Shown here: piece by piece, positions 1-13,900 of the stretch
How the letters are laid out: each line of letters starts with the position of its first letter
How positions within the stretch are numbered: the first letter of the stretch is position 1
Assembly (NCBI GenBank): GCA_950106755.1
Contig: OX467087.1
Location: forward strand, 21,952,047 to 22,016,046
DNA from: Climacium dendroides
Lineage: Eukaryota > Streptophyta > Bryopsida > Hypnales > Climaciaceae
Reading direction: 5' to 3'
Length of the DNA stretch: 64,000 bases
Position numbers and translations under genes: made by a program
The notes under the pieces: generated by a model
Seen by the model: only the letters and a program-made list of their open reading frames with translations
The model's database searches: none
What the model was told of the DNA's origin: nothing

Positions 1-173
1 CCTTGTGTACCAAGAAGTTACTTGTTGGCTTTAGCAGGCAGCTAGATTGAAGTTCCGTTCCAAGTCTGCGACATCATTTGTTAATAATTAATCTCCCCAA
101 AGAGAAAAAGACTAAGGTTTCGTATGGTTATTATTATTAGGAGGACTGGGGAGGCAATCTAACAGGACTGATT

Positions 174-190
174 TGTCTGTCTGTCTGTCA
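174..190. repeat. (CTGT)n microsatellite
   Basis: About four uninterrupted copies of the tetramer CTGT. A related CTGT/GCCT tract lies at 1785-1821, and a GACA tract (the same repeat on the other strand) at 28952-28984. Confidence 0.85.
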
Positions 191-1784
191 GTCTTGCATA
201 ACTCAACACTCGGCTACGAGAGTCAGATTATCAATGATAAGTTAGCGAGACACAAGTCGCACTTCGTAAGGCAGTGCCTGGAAGATAAGCTTAATTACCG
301 CATAGCAATGGAGATGCAGTATAACGAATCGCACAGAAAGTAATTTTTGTCTCGTCTTTTTGGAACTTGCACTGGCACTTGCTACTATTAAGTGACTTGG
401 AGAGCTGCAACGCGGGTCACTCCGGTGAATCTTGCTCTAGTAAGTCCGCTGCAGCTCAAGAGACAATGAATCCGCTACTGCAGGTGGTTTAATTCACCAG
501 CCTGGAATGATTGGTTCAGTGTAGCATCCAACGGAAGCTCCAGCCGAGAGGAATGGAAGAAGAATGCTCTGGAGGCTCTAGCTCTACAAACTTTGGAACG
601 AAATTGCCACAAGGTTTTGCCACATTTGAAGGGTATTGAGAAAGTTCATTATCTGGACCATTCTTTGGAAAGGAAGGATGTAACGTTCATAACATTCCTG
701 AGGAAATTTATGCCTCAATACCTTTGAAAACGGAATTGAACGGGGGGTTGGTGCATAATATTGAACTCATCTCATGTTGCTAAGTAGTTGCTATCATCTT
801 ATTTACAGGCATTCCATTGTCAATGCCCATATGAAAGGTGTCATTGTGGAACAGGAAGGAATGAGGATGCAAGATGTGACAATTGATTGGCATACAAATT
901 ATAAGGTCTGTACTCTGCTTGGAAGATTTGTGACCAACTTAGGGCCTCCTGTCATGCTCCATGGGTAGGCAAAAAAATTATGGCTTCTCTCAAACTTCTC
1001 AATCTTTGAAAAATGCATGAGTTCACAAATTATAGCTTCTCCAAGGTACCTAACTTAGATAGCAAATACACTTGCTAATACACATGTTTACCTTATTTGA
1101 ATTCATTGTTGAAGGGTTTTGCAATTCATAATTGGACATAACTTGTCTTAGTTACCTTGTTTCTTGAAAAAATAATAACCTACAATTGTGGCAAAAAGAT
1201 GCCAACTGTCATGCTTTCCCACCCTTCTCCTTTGTTTTGAAAACCCAGGGCCGTTGATCTTTGTTTAAAAAAAATCCCCCTCCCCCCTCCAATGTTGTTG
1301 ATCTTCAAAAAACAAATCAAGATATGATATGGATATGAAATATGGATATGGATACAAACTAGGAATTCAAACTTCAAATATGAATACAGAAACAAATATA
1401 TGTGGATACGCACAAAATTGAGATACAGATATGTTTATGGCATTTGGGATACATCCCATATTGAATGCCACACAAATTGTCTCACGAAAATTACAAATAG
1501 GGTTGGGATAGGGGTGAATGAATTGAATTGAAATTAATTTTTTTAAAGGGGTGCGATGGGGGTAAATAAATGAAATTGCATTAAAAAAAAATTTAAAAAT
1601 TGAGGACACACAATGTCCTCTAAAGATACAGTAACTGCATGAACACCATACAACAAAGACAAAGAATATTACCAGAACCAACAAAGAGCAGTGAGGAAAC
1701 GCAGTAGCTATGGAAATTTTTTGAAGCGAAACTCCTTTCAAAAGACAAAACTGAAAATTACTTTCAAGAGACCAAAAAAAGAAT

Positions 1785-1821
1785 GCCTGTCTGTCTCCGT
1801 CCGCCTGCCTGCCTGCCTGCC
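1785..1821. repeat. CTGT/GCCT simple repeat
   Basis: Two CTGT units, a short interruption, then four to five copies of CCTG/GCCT. This is a simple tetranucleotide repeat with no coding sense. Confidence 0.75.
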
Positions 1822-3523
1822 AAGGCCATCCAAATGAGTTCACTGTGTACCGCCAAGCCTGGCAAGCAATATTAATGAATGAATTCAGACTGGGATTCAT
1901 AAATTGCCGCTGTGGCAGCGGAAGGAAGATGACCTATTTCCAATCAGCATCCCATTCTTGCAGCTTAGGGTGCTGAATTTCCAATCAGCGGTGGTGTAGG
2001 TGACCGCTCAAGTAGAGCAGCAGGAGCAACAAAAATGTCCCGGAGGGATACATTGAAAGCGTACAATGATCACAACATGTACACGGAAAGGCCACAATGA
2101 TCACTTACATCAGTGTTGTAACTAGCTTGTGGTTGGAAAAATAGATTTACCTATGTATCGAGAATGGGACAAACAAAATCTTCATAAAAAAAAATTCATG
2201 AGAATTCTTTTTCTGAGGGAAAAAATGTTAATAATTAGAAAATCCTTTTGAAGCTTGTTTTCTCTTACACGAGAATATTATTTCCTCAACCTTCGCCATG
2301 CTACAACTAGGCTAAATTGCTTGCGTGATTGGAGATAGGTGATCATCTTGTACGTCCTCCAACTCCAAGCTTAAGTTATGCACAATTTGTACTCATTGTT
2401 GTTGGATGACACTTAGGTTGAACTTAATTTAACCTTTGAACGACAGACTAGTGATTGTGAAAATTGTTGTGGGAATCATTGGTCTTAAAAAAAATCCAAA
2501 AGCACTCATTGAAAATCACAGTATTGTAGAAAATCTCCCCTTTTTCACACAAAATTTTGAAGATGAATAGTTGCACTTCTGTCCTACACTAAAAGATTAT
2601 CTTTCATCCATCAAACACCAAACATCAACCTCAACGTAACGTTTGAGGGTTCACTTAACTGACCCTGGGATGGACGATTCAATTTCTTTTTTACAAGTGA
2701 AACTGAAATTTCCGTCGTTGCAAATACAAAAGAGGGCACAGTACGACGATTAAATTCTTCCTGAATCGCTTCGCTGCAATCCCTGCCCATTCTGCAGCCT
2801 CCACATGCCCAGTCCTGCTCATTCAGCCATTGACCGAATTTCTTTCTTAATGACGCTGGCCTTCGCTTAACTGTGCTGCAGCTCCCTCCCACCAGAATGA
2901 CCAGATTTGAAGCTGACGGACTCCGTCCTTGGCTTCAGTTGGCTCCCCCAATTCTGAATGATTTGTGCATAAGTAACTTCAGGATCTGACCGACTGGGGG
3001 CAAATCTTGCATTCAACCCCTGCGGCGTCATTCAGAAATCATCTCGTTTTCATCGGTGCAAACTGACAGTAATAAAGGACCATGTGTGCACACTTGGCTC
3101 ATGCACAAGGAGACACACCGCATTAGTGCAGTTCCCTACTTGCCACTTGCCATGAAGAACCCAAAACACAAACACAAATATATTTGAAACAAATGAACGG
3201 AAAGTTAATTGCAAAGGGCTCAATACAAGCCTAATTGCAAAGGGCTCAATAGTAGCAGGAGAGAAGCAAGACAACCACATCATTCAGAGACTATACGGAT
3301 CGACTTGAGTAACAATCAAGAGAGAAGGCAAGCAACCCAAAGGTTGAGGTCTTGAGAAGGACCCAAAAGCAAAGGTTTCTTACAACTAGCTGATAGAGGA
3401 AGGCAAAGCCACCCACCTTGTCGAGGGAATCCTTCACGGAGGTTGAAACACAAACTTAACACTAGGATTAGAAGCTTTCTACCTTGGTTGCCTATCATTC
3501 ATCCTTGCAAAGAAATTTAACAC

Positions 3524-3845
3524 ATGGGGAATTTCATTAAAATGGCGATATTTCTTGTGCCATTTTCACATTGTGCCATTTCCACAATTCAAACTAGGAG
3601 GTTTGAAATCTGTTAGTGTCCTAAATTTGTGAACTCTACACTAGTATTAGATGTAACTAAATCTACGAAAGATGTAGATTTCAAACCGGTCGGTCTAAAA
3701 AATCTACATATTTTTTAGATTTCATACATCTAGTAGCGGTATAGATTTCAAAAATCTAGGACGCTAATAGAGTTCAAACCACCCGGTCTGAACTATGGGG
3801 ATGCCAAAGTCACATAATATCTACCATTTTAATGAAATTCTCCAT
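3524..3845. mobile_element. MITE-like inverted-repeat element (about 320 bp)
   Basis: The two ends are imperfect inverted copies over roughly 90 bases. The left end reads GGGGAATTTCATTAAAATGG, and the reverse complement of the right end reads GGAGAATTTCATTAAAATGG. Both arms continue with similar blocks around AGTTCAAACC/GGTTTGAA and TGTTAGTGTCC/TATTAGCGTCC. The centre is a run of ATCTA-rich repeats. There is no coding capacity. Size, inverted arms and AT-richness fit a MITE or foldback element; the superfamily is not clear because no target duplication was identified. Confidence 0.6.
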
Positions 3846-3949
3846 ACCTACACTTCTACTTCACAAAAATATCTAATAACTTTTGTTGCATTGCTAGATA
3901 TCATTGTTGCTTACTACATACATTGGCTTATTTGACCTTTCAATCATCA

Positions 3950-6900
3950 AGGAGACCACTTCAATGTGGTGCAACAAATGCTCCGGGGTCCAAACTTGGG
4001 AGTTGAACACTATGTCATTTTTGTAGATCTAGAGTAACCAAAGAACCATCATGTGCACTTCAAGCCAAATCCTTGTAATTGAATTGAATTTACAATAGAT
4101 GTTGATTGAAAAGACACCTTGTCTCTATGTGAGAAGTTGTCAAGGACCTTGTGGTCTCTTTGTTACTAGTAATGCATTCACGACTTAAATGACCTATTGT
4201 CATTCACAATGGATGGAGAGGCAATCCCAAATTAATATAGCATTGTTTCTTCTAAGCATCTAAGGTACACTAGCACCGTGTGTCCACTGACCCATCAATC
4301 CTTCCCCTTTAATGATTCACAACCACTACCTTCTGCCAAAATGAAACATAAAAATCATACATCTTTCTTTGTGCATCATGAAGCCAAATTGTTTTACACC
4401 ACAAGCAAAAGTCCCCAAAAGGGTGCCACCCCATTTCCTTGACAATTGGATTGCGAACTTGGTGACCCTACTAAAAAAGATTACAATCTAAGTTTTGAGT
4501 GAATCCCATGAGTGGGACATTGTGACTGTCCACATTCCATTTGAATTTACCAAGGTCCTACTTTAGGCCGTCAATCGGGTCATAGAAAAAGAACACAAGG
4601 ATTTTCTATGGCCTTCACTAGATCGGCATTATTCTTACCCAATGAAATGGGCCAATCAATGTATGGCTTACAAAGGTACAATATATTGGAGGGTTGGTAT
4701 GACAAATGCTCATGGGTGGTAAAACCAAAAATCTAGTGAAGGCCAAAGAAACGTATATGTCGAGGTAAGGTTTGAGCAGTTGATGTATGTGGAGCTATCC
4801 ACTAGACCTATAAGACAGTATAGAACATCCAATCTTCCTCACTAATGAACTAATTGACCCATTCATCTTCCTTCACATGAGGAAAATTTTGGGCACAATT
4901 GTGGGTGAGAAGCCCTCTCCATTGTATTTGAATTTGAGTTGCATAGATAGGTACCTCCAAGGCACCAATCTCCTTTTGCAAGAGCCGCCTCATGTTAAAT
5001 TTCACCCTAGTTTCACTAGCAAATAAAAACAAGCCTTGGTTTTGCAAGTCACAAATCTATTTAAAGCTATGACAATAGAAATGGGCATCTTGTGTTTTGG
5101 GCCTTGGGTTGAATTAGGAAGATTTTGTACTACAATTTTCACTATGAGGTCTTGACTCTATTCTAGGCCATCAACCTCTTGTGAGCTTAGAAATAGAGTA
5201 GTGAGAAGAACTATGCTAAGGGCCCAACATACTCATGCATATGGTTGGAAGTTGTTAAGCTCCTCCCTAAAACAAGAATATAGGTTGGAGGAATTAAACT
5301 CTCATGTTTTGATAATCTAATTTGCTAAAGAATCAATTTCGTTAGAACATCCTACAGGTTAATTGTATTGATTATCTCCTGATCTTTCAATTGGCAATAG
5401 AGAATCCAAAGCCACTTTGGTTTTAGTATGATTGAGCAAGTTTGACCATATGTAGTAAGTTTCGCACAAAGGATGTTACTTGCTTTATATTTTCTTGAGT
5501 GCCACCTCAAAATGAAGCAAAGTACGAAATTCATGACACTTGCTCATAATGATTTTACAACTCACATTGGTAGAGTTGTTCTTAGCATCTACCAATATTT
5601 GAGATTCCAAAGAATCCTCTCTTCCAAAAACGCATCAATTGAGAGCACTGATAAATTTAAATTCCAAATAGAGTTTCAAAGAGTTTGTTGTTGCCCCTAT
5701 TGCCCCCATATAATATTGAATTGTTGTATCTACATTGGTCAAGCAAACCATGATTTCAAGTTCCAATACGTAGTAGTGTAACTTGACCCAATTGAATTTA
5801 AAGCCGAAGGCTAAATAGAAGTGATCCAATAAAACCACCATGGATTGCATTGAGTCTATCTCTTCTAATTGCTTGAACAAAGTGTCTTCAACAAATAGAG
5901 CTATGACTTGCTACCTATCACCTTTGGGAGATGAATCCCTAGTTCTCACCGATTTGGTTGTAATTTAAGCCTTCACCATTAAGTTAAGGATCTTTGAAAC
6001 TATCAAAAATAAGTACAGTGCTAATCTATGTGATTGCAATAAATACTTGTCCTATTTTTGTCCCTTTAGCTTAAGACATGTGGTTTTTTGCTTATAACTT
6101 TTGTGTCATATTTCAATTTTATATAAAAATTGAAATACAAGTATAGTGTTAGTTGTAGACATTGAATAATCTTTTTTTTCTTAAAAAATATTATTTTACT
6201 ATTTTTGAACAATCTCCAATTGGATGTCTACCTTGGCCATTTGGGAGGGTCCTAGGGAGGGTTTTTTCTTACTATTTTCAACCCATGAATGAAAATTTAA
6301 AGCTCAAAATGGGGATACAAGAACTTCTATTAAAGTTACACAAGCCTACAAAGAGATTTTTTTAAATCCTAAACTTTTTACTTTCTACACGTGCTCCAAA
6401 TGCACTACCTTTGTGCAAGTGTAGAGAATACAATTTTTTTTCCCAAAGATGAAAATGGTTGAGGAGCACCTTCAAGTTAGAAAAAATATCTTTTATATTG
6501 AATTTTATTGAATTTTATTGAATTTTTTTTCTATTTTATAAAAATCAAACATCAAAGTATCCATTATCATGGTATTTTTCATCAAATTTTTTTGTGCATA
6601 ACTTTTTGAACAAATTTTCTAGGTCTAAATTTTTAGAAACATATTGTTTTCAATGCTCTACAAATTATCCATATTTTCTTTTGATTTTACAAAATTTATT
6701 CCAAAAATCACAATATACACCAAAATAGGCCTTTTTGAGTCAAAATAGCATATGGTTCATGGAACAACCTATAGTTAGTCTTGCATGACTTTCTCTTGAT
6801 TGGAAATGGAGACTAGGAATTGTTCACTTTGACGAAAACTTGAACATTATGGAAAAACATATTGGACATGGTGATAAAGCCATGTGGAATACTAAAGGCC

Positions 6901-8650
6901 ACCGTAACTTGGAAAAAGATCATACAATCAATAGTGCTGAAAAGCCTTGGTGAAGTCAAGCTTTAGAAGGATTTATGGTTGCTTCATGTGCTCCACCTAT
7001 GCTATTGCCTCTTTCATCAATAAAATGTTGTCTAGGATGATATATAATGTCAAGAAGGAAGATTGGTTAACATTGATGATCTTCATGAGAACGGATTAGA
7101 AACAAAGTTGCAAGATTTTGGCAAACAACTTATAGGCTACACTCAACAACATGATTGGGTGCAAGTTCACAAGATAGCTTCAAGCCTCGCCCATATAGAT
7201 CAATAAAATGAACCCCTTTGTGATGCAAGGGGAGTCACTAGACTTCCTCAACATGGATGACCATCTTTAAATAGTTATATTTGATGATATTCCAAAAAAA
7301 ATTGAAAAATTTGGTAATCACTCTATCTAGATCAAGAGCTTTGCTAACATTCAACTTCTTCAATGCAAAATCTAGGTCCTACATCCTAATCAATTTGCAA
7401 AAGATAGGTTTCATTGCTCTTGAAGTTTGTCACTAATGCATGCCAAATATTAGATTGTTGCCTTTTCTTTGCCAAGTGTGGATTGGCTTTGCATAGAAAT
7501 TCCTATAAAATCTAAAGCAAATTTTTTCAAGGCTATATTGGTCTCTTTGAACGGTTCTATACTCTCCTCTAGCTCAATCAATGATGCTGGAAGCACCCAT
7601 GTGTGCTTTAGTTGTATGGAAAAATTCCTTAAAACAAGATTCATCGACCTTCAACCACTTGACTTTGCTTTTAACATGACGCCTTTCAATTAAATGCTTT
7701 TCAAAAGCTACAACTTAGTCAGTTATCATGTCCTTTTCTTCTAGACAACATAGTTGTATAGATTGCCTAAGAGAGCTTCCTATATCCCACAAGCTTTTGT
7801 CTTAGATTAGTTTTGGTCACTTTTTTTTCCTTGGCCTTCTTGGTTTGAAAGAATTTGTAAAACTTAATTATTCTTTTGAGCTTTCCCATGAAAACAAGAT
7901 AGGAATTCTAGTTCTAAATTTGAGAAACAATCTCTTCAATTGCAATGTTTCTAAGGTAGTACTTATTCATCTTATATGCCAACTTTTTTGGAGCAATGGG
8001 AAAGACTTGCTTGCACCATGTGGAAGATGAGGAGATGACCTATATGTTTACAATCATCTCAAATAGATTAGGGGCAAAACATTGCCGTTCTATTGAAAAG
8101 AATAGCAATAATCGAGGCGCATTAGGGATTGAAGCCTATTGCAAAGCCAATTATTGCAAGAAAACTTGATTCTTCTATTCTTTGAAAATTGTATAGTGAC
8201 ATCAACAACATTTTGAACAAAGAAAAGATTTAGTTTTTTCCACAAGGATGATGCACCCATTGAGGTTTGACTTTTCTTCCTAGCATTCAACAAAATTTCA
8301 ATTCCTTCATATGAACCATTGACAATCCCATGGTAGAACAATGAGTAGTGCCTTTCAAAAGACGCACCTTATCCTTGCATTGTTCAAGACATACATGTTG
8401 AGGATGGAGATGTCATCCTTTGGAAGCCCATCAAGTCGTATCCATTACACACATTTGTAATATGAGCACCCGATGTATGTGACTAGATGAGCAACATAGA
8501 GAGCTAGACACATGCATATGTTGCCACAACTTGTTGTCGTGAAGTTTGCTACCTATCTAGAAAAGCACAAAGCACTTAGTTGTGGTAATGTTTGTGAAAG
8601 GGGAGGAAATGAAAAAAAGACTAAATAAATTTTAATCCAACACCTATCCG
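3950..8650 (-). mobile_element. Decayed L1-type LINE, ORF2 (endonuclease and reverse transcriptase)
   Basis: Read on the minus strand, this is a fragmented ORF2 of a plant L1-like non-LTR retrotransposon. Near 8430-8290 the APE endonuclease signature survives: a DDISILNMYVLNNARIRC stretch, then LPWDCQWFI, then a decayed GDFN position followed by NFVE. Near 6966-6740 reverse-transcriptase blocks follow: KLDFTKAF (finger/palm A) and, in another frame, VKVNN-SPFPIKR, which matches the block before the RQGCPLSP motif. Near 5907-5640 the FADD block reads LFVEDT and is followed by FYLAFGFKFNW, the usual AFGFKVNW-like segment. Stops and frame changes occur throughout, so it cannot encode a working protein. 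The order EN, RT-A, RT-C along the minus strand is correct for one old insertion. The downstream tail to about 3950 is less certain. Confidence 0.75.
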
Positions 8651-9849
8651 AGCACCTATCCAATCCACGGAATCCAAAAGAACCTAATTCCTACAAGCTA
8701 ATTATTGCTTTAGTGAATTCTCCTCACTTGTAACCCAAAGCTTAGAAATCAACTCTCAAAACTTGTAAGATGCAATAGCACTTGAATCCCTCTCAAGTTT
8801 GCCTACCGCATCCTCTCAAACTCTAAAGTTTAATGCTCCTAAGAATACAAAAGGTAAAAGTAATTCACAAGACCTCAACCACAATTTACTTACTAATTCG
8901 CAAAAGGAATAAACCCCAAGTAAGTGATGATAAATTAAATCATCCTTAGTTCATCCCAATTGAGATTACAAGGCTTTGATCAAATGCTAGATCATCTAAA
9001 TCAAAAGAAAAATTAAGATACCAAAAAACAAGAGAGCTCCAAAGAACTAAGTCACGCCTTTAAGTACCTGGCAAAAGGACTCAAGTTACCAACAATATGA
9101 GATGAGTAGGAACCCATCAAACCTTCCCACCAAGCCTTCCAACCCTTCCAACAATAAGAACAAATGCCTTATCATACTTTCTAAGCAAGCCTAACAATCT
9201 TTTGGCTTCTACTACCAACCCTTCAACTTCAAACCAATTTAAATGTAGTCAAATGCCTAACTTTAACTAGTAGATGGCCCACATCATGACATCACCTCTT
9301 TTTTCCTAAGGCATATCCAAAGCCAAGAGTTGGTTGCTTTCCGCCCAAGGAAAAAACCTTGAAGTCAAAATATAAATCTTAGACCGAAAGTAGTGCACAT
9401 CACCTCGAGCAATCACCTCCATGAAAAGATTTTCACTTCCTAACTTAGAGATCTTTATCCACAAGATGCAAATCAAGATTTAGTAATATATTCCCTATAA
9501 ACCAACCAGTTTGAAGGAACAAAATCCCTTGCTTCCACTTATAGGGGTGCTCTTAGCTAGTAGTAGGTGGAAGAAATGCCTTTAAGGTCTTTAAATCCTC
9601 CACTCCCATCATTCATGCAAACAAAGACCTAGCTACATCATCCTTTTGGAATGCTTTGTCACCCACCTCCATTGCATCCTCGATGTCCAAATTCACCATT
9701 TGATAATTTGATTGGACTCATGCAAACTTTGCAATTTCTATGATAGGCCAATAACACGTTCCTCCAAGTTGGTGCAAATGCTCTCATCCATGCAAATCTT
9801 CTGCTACAATTTCTCCATCTTTTTTTTAATCAACAACAACTTTCATTTT

Positions 9850-10913
9850 CAATTCCTCCACCTATTTGGTCAGCAACTACCGAGGCAACTACACCACTTT
9901 GGCCTCCTTACCTTTCAACTTCATGAGATCCAATTTGGTTGTTTGCATTTGTACCAAAGTTTTTAAGGTACATTTGATACACATCCAACTACATCTACAA
10001 ATCCTAATTGGCTCTCTCAAGATCTTCAACCTACTTGGTCATGGGATCATCTAATTGGGACATCATCTTCACCAACTTGTTCCATAATATCTCTTTTTGC
10101 AATGGCTCTTTCCCTATAGAACTTGGAGCAAAATTGTTCACTAAGGGAAACTCTATTTTTGACTTCAATTGTATACTCAACAACTCACAAAGACATAGAG
10201 TCTCCACCAAATTGAAAATGTAGAAAGTTGACTACAACTCCCTATGATTGGCCTTAATCAATCGCCAATTTATGAATCTTTCTTGCTAGTGGGAGAGCCC
10301 ACTTAATGAATGACCCTCTTTGCACTACTACCACACCCATTAAAGTACTTGAGCATGTCATTTTGTCATTAATTTTCAACTATAAGTACCTTAACATCAA
10401 TTCAACTCAAACCCTCCAATTTGATAAGACATCCTTCAATGGTAACTCTTCCTGCACCAATGCTTTAATGCTATAGCCAATTGGAAAGCATTCAATAATA
10501 GAAACTACTCCATCTATCCTCACTTATGCTATAAAAACGCATGAATTGGACAGATAGGATACTTTTGGAATTGCTACTACAATCAATTCCACACAATGCC
10601 TACAAACATAATTCCTTCCTTCTAGGGCTTGGTATGCCAAGATGAAAGACTGCACCAAATTGGGGTCCACCTCTTTCCACTAGGAGACAACGTTGATATG
10701 TTCCACCAACCCCACTTACCATAGCACCTCAAAACATGGGACTTCCTCCAACTACTTTGGTTTGAACTAATCCAATTTTATGAAAGTCCCTTCCAAATTA
10801 GAAAGCTCAAGGGCCGATGCAAAATTATCCTTTAGCTTAATTTTTTTCTCCAATTAGTACCTTAAATCTCCTTCTTGGAAACTTAATAAGACCACCAACT
10901 CGGATTCATCCAT
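9850..10913 (-). pseudogene. Unrecognised coding remnant upstream of the LINE ORF2
   Basis: Reading minus from an ATG at 10913, one frame stays protein-like for about 200 codons without a frameshift and is broken by seven stops (TAA, TAG, TAG, TAA, TAG, TAA, TGA) down to about 10.4 kb. Each stop is one C-to-T change from CAA, CAG or CGA. This suggests a real coding sequence that decayed by cytosine deamination, as methylated repeats do. After about 10.05 kb a neighbouring frame gives a charged, heptad-like stretch (DDPMTK, VEDLERAN, MQLDVYQMYL) that could be a coiled coil. I do not recognise the family. It lies 5' of the LINE ORF2 on the same strand, so a LINE ORF1-like product is possible, but no zinc knuckle is visible. 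It could also be an unrelated element. Confidence 0.5.
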
Positions 10914-10999
10914 AGATGACATATTCCCCTACAATCCACAATTCTCATGTTCTCTAAAAAATGCTTCCAATTTGGTCTTTCACAACTCAAATTTCAATC

Positions 11000-13900
11000 A
11001 CCTTTTGTTCTTTTCACTATCTAATTAAAAAATTTTGTCCAAAAGAAATATAGAATCCAAATACTAGATTAGCAACATTAATAGGCTTCTACTTAAGATT
11101 AGCTATAACACAAATTCAAAAATACCAGCTTAAAAGAATTTACAACAACACAATTCACAAACCCAACAAATTGAATCAAATGTTGCTAAGTATTTGGGTG
11201 GATAACCCTATTAGAACATGGATATTTAGTTGAAATTTTATATGATGAACAATTTTCAATTTTGAAGTACTGATTTTAGTGTTTTAGCCTTTCGGATGTG
11301 TATTTGGGTGCTTAGTTGGTGTTATTTTTAGCCTAATTGGAGTTAGATTTATGGTAGGATAGGTAGGTTATTAATATAGGGATGTCTTGTGAAATGGGAT
11401 GTTAAGGATTGAGTATTTTCCTTTTGACAAGTTGAGAATTGGAACAATGTGGAGGGAATAGCATTTAGCCTTTTTCCTAATCATTTTTTACTCACCCATT
11501 GCTAACAAGCATGCAAGTCCAACCCAATTTGGCTATTTCATTTGGTGTATTTCTTTTGCAACTGATATAAATTTAAGTTGCGTAATTGGACATGTGTTGT
11601 AGTTCATATATGATTGAGTATTGTGAATGTTGTCATGCTTGTTGTTTGTTTATTGTATTGAAATGGTTGATGTGAATCTATAGCGTGCATGTGAATTGAA
11701 ATTGATGTGAAATTGTGAATATGATGGTCAAGTTGAATGTTATAAATTGTTGTGGTTGTAAGTTGATTGGAGTCATTGTAATCTTTGAAATTTCCATAAT
11801 TGAATGATAGGTTTATTTGGTGTCGTTCGAGTCTTGTTCGTTGGTTGAGATTGTGTCTAAATTGGGAATGTCTATGTTAATGAGTAATGTGAGATTATTC
11901 AATTCTATTTGGAACTTTAATCAATTTTTTAAACGTGCCTTTCAATAAATGGCATGTATGTGAAGTATATGTCAATCCAAATTGGAATGTTGTGATTTTT
12001 GGAATTCATGTGTATGTGTGGGTCTGCAGTCTTTATGGTTTGATTTTAATTTTAACAATAGAGATAAATTTTCAAATAGGAAGAAACCGAGTGTACATAG
12101 GAAGTGAGGTGATCTAATTCACATATTGGTTGAGAGGAAAATCATAATCTTTGAATGTTGATTGCTAATGTGCTTGATTGCAATGTTATGTTGAACTAGA
12201 GTGAAATTAATAAAGGTTAATAGAATTGATGTTTCAAAACCAAATAGAGAATTTTAAGAAGCTACATAATAAGTTGGGATATTGAAGTGAGATTTTCTAT
12301 CACGTGATGATTGCAAGATTTTATATTCTAAGTGAGAAGTAGAAATGCATTGTGGATGAGTACTGATACACGAATAAATTAACTCTCAACTGACCATGCA
12401 TAGAGTGGAATCCAGAACCGTTCACACCTTGGTGATCAGGTCGAAATTTGCCGCATCAGTACAAAAGAAGAAAATGGAGAAAAACCTAAGTTGATAAAGA
12501 TCAAATGCAAATCTTGCAATAAAAGAAGTTATACTAATGCAGTTGGCAAGTTGGGATCATTAGCCAAGTTGGAGAGAGTCTAAATAAGAGATAAATTATT
12601 CTCACCCTTGTAATCTTTGAGTAGAGAGTAGTTGTAATTAGGCCTAGTTGGTGAGGAATTCAATTTGAAATATTTAAGTTGTGCATTCTACTTGGGTTAT
12701 GGATTGACTAGCTCATGTGATCCCTACTTGAAATTCTCTTTTGGTTTGAATCAATTATACTATAGGGTAATTTTTCAAATTGTTAATTATTCTAAATCTA
12801 CAACTACTTAAGCATCTTTTCAAATCTAAATCTAATGCTTTCTCTTCCTTGCTAACTATCTCAAGCTTAAACCTCTCAATTTAGGAATGGGTTTGTTAGA
12901 CTCACTAAAAAGACATGACATTTTTGTTTATAATGAAGAAATGACAAATTGTGAAATAATTACAAGACTACAAAACCAAAGTCATCTTGAATTCATATAA
13001 GTGTAAACAAACCACTTTGGGTGAAAAAAATAATTTATTCGTCATTGCAAAGACAAAAGTCATATCACACTACAGTATACCCAAGAAAAAATAATGATGT
13101 CTTTTCAAAAATTGAACTTTGATAGCAAATATCTCAAAAAATTTACAGAAAATCCTTTGAAAAATTAGAGGATTTTCTAATCTAATAGTAAAATTTAAGG
13201 TCCTTTGATGAGACTTTTGAATAAATGACTATAATTTTTTTTCCTGGTTATTTTTTAAAATAAAAGTTTAGAAGTGATTTGGGAAGGAGGACTTTTTCAA
13301 GACATCAAGAACTCACTAGTTTACATTACTCCAATCACCAATTTTCAATGATTATTGCCACAATAGGTCTTTAATTTGTACATAGTCATTTATTTAATTT
13401 TCAGTGTAATAGAAATTGTGATTTTTATATGAACTAGCAATTGGCGCTTGCTATGCTATGCATTCACCATTAGAATTTTTATGCATTAGATAGAATGCAG
13501 AGCAAGAATTTCAATAAATCTTAAGATAAAAATTACTAAAATTTTCATATATATATTTTTATAAATAAACATATACTGAAATAAACAATAGAAATTTAAT
13601 GAATGATGAATGATATACGGTAGAAGATACACATACATCGTTACAAACAATGGCAACCCAAATAGAAGAATTTAAAGGAGAAACTTGTAAATCTCAAAAG
13701 CTTCGTGAACAATTTAATTGTTGTGAAATCCAAAATCGGTTCAATCTAATAAATTTCTCAAATCATTTGGTAGTAGCAATAGAAAATTGAAATTAGAAGC
13801 TCACAAAAGACAAAAATATAGAAATGCAAAAGAAGTATAAAGCCAAGAAAAGCAATGGAATTGCTACCTTTATAATATCACCCTATGGATCCTCTTTAAT

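Larger units (their letters stand above)
1..3520. other. Gene-poor left edge, no recognisable gene
   Basis: I see no gene here that I can support. The first 720 bases are richer in GC than what follows and could be the end or the untranslated part of a gene lying to the left, but no frame gives a recognisable protein. Short simple repeats occur at 174-190 (CTGT repeated), 1785-1821 (CTGT then GCCT repeated) and around 1325-1365 (GATATG-like repeats). Open frames at 1367-1900 and 2611-2892 on the minus strand have no recognisable motif and look like chance. Confidence 0.5.

Noticed and set aside
1367..1900. 177-codon minus-strand open frame
   Set aside because: Compositionally odd, with no known motif, and it includes simple-repeat DNA. 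Not supported as a gene.
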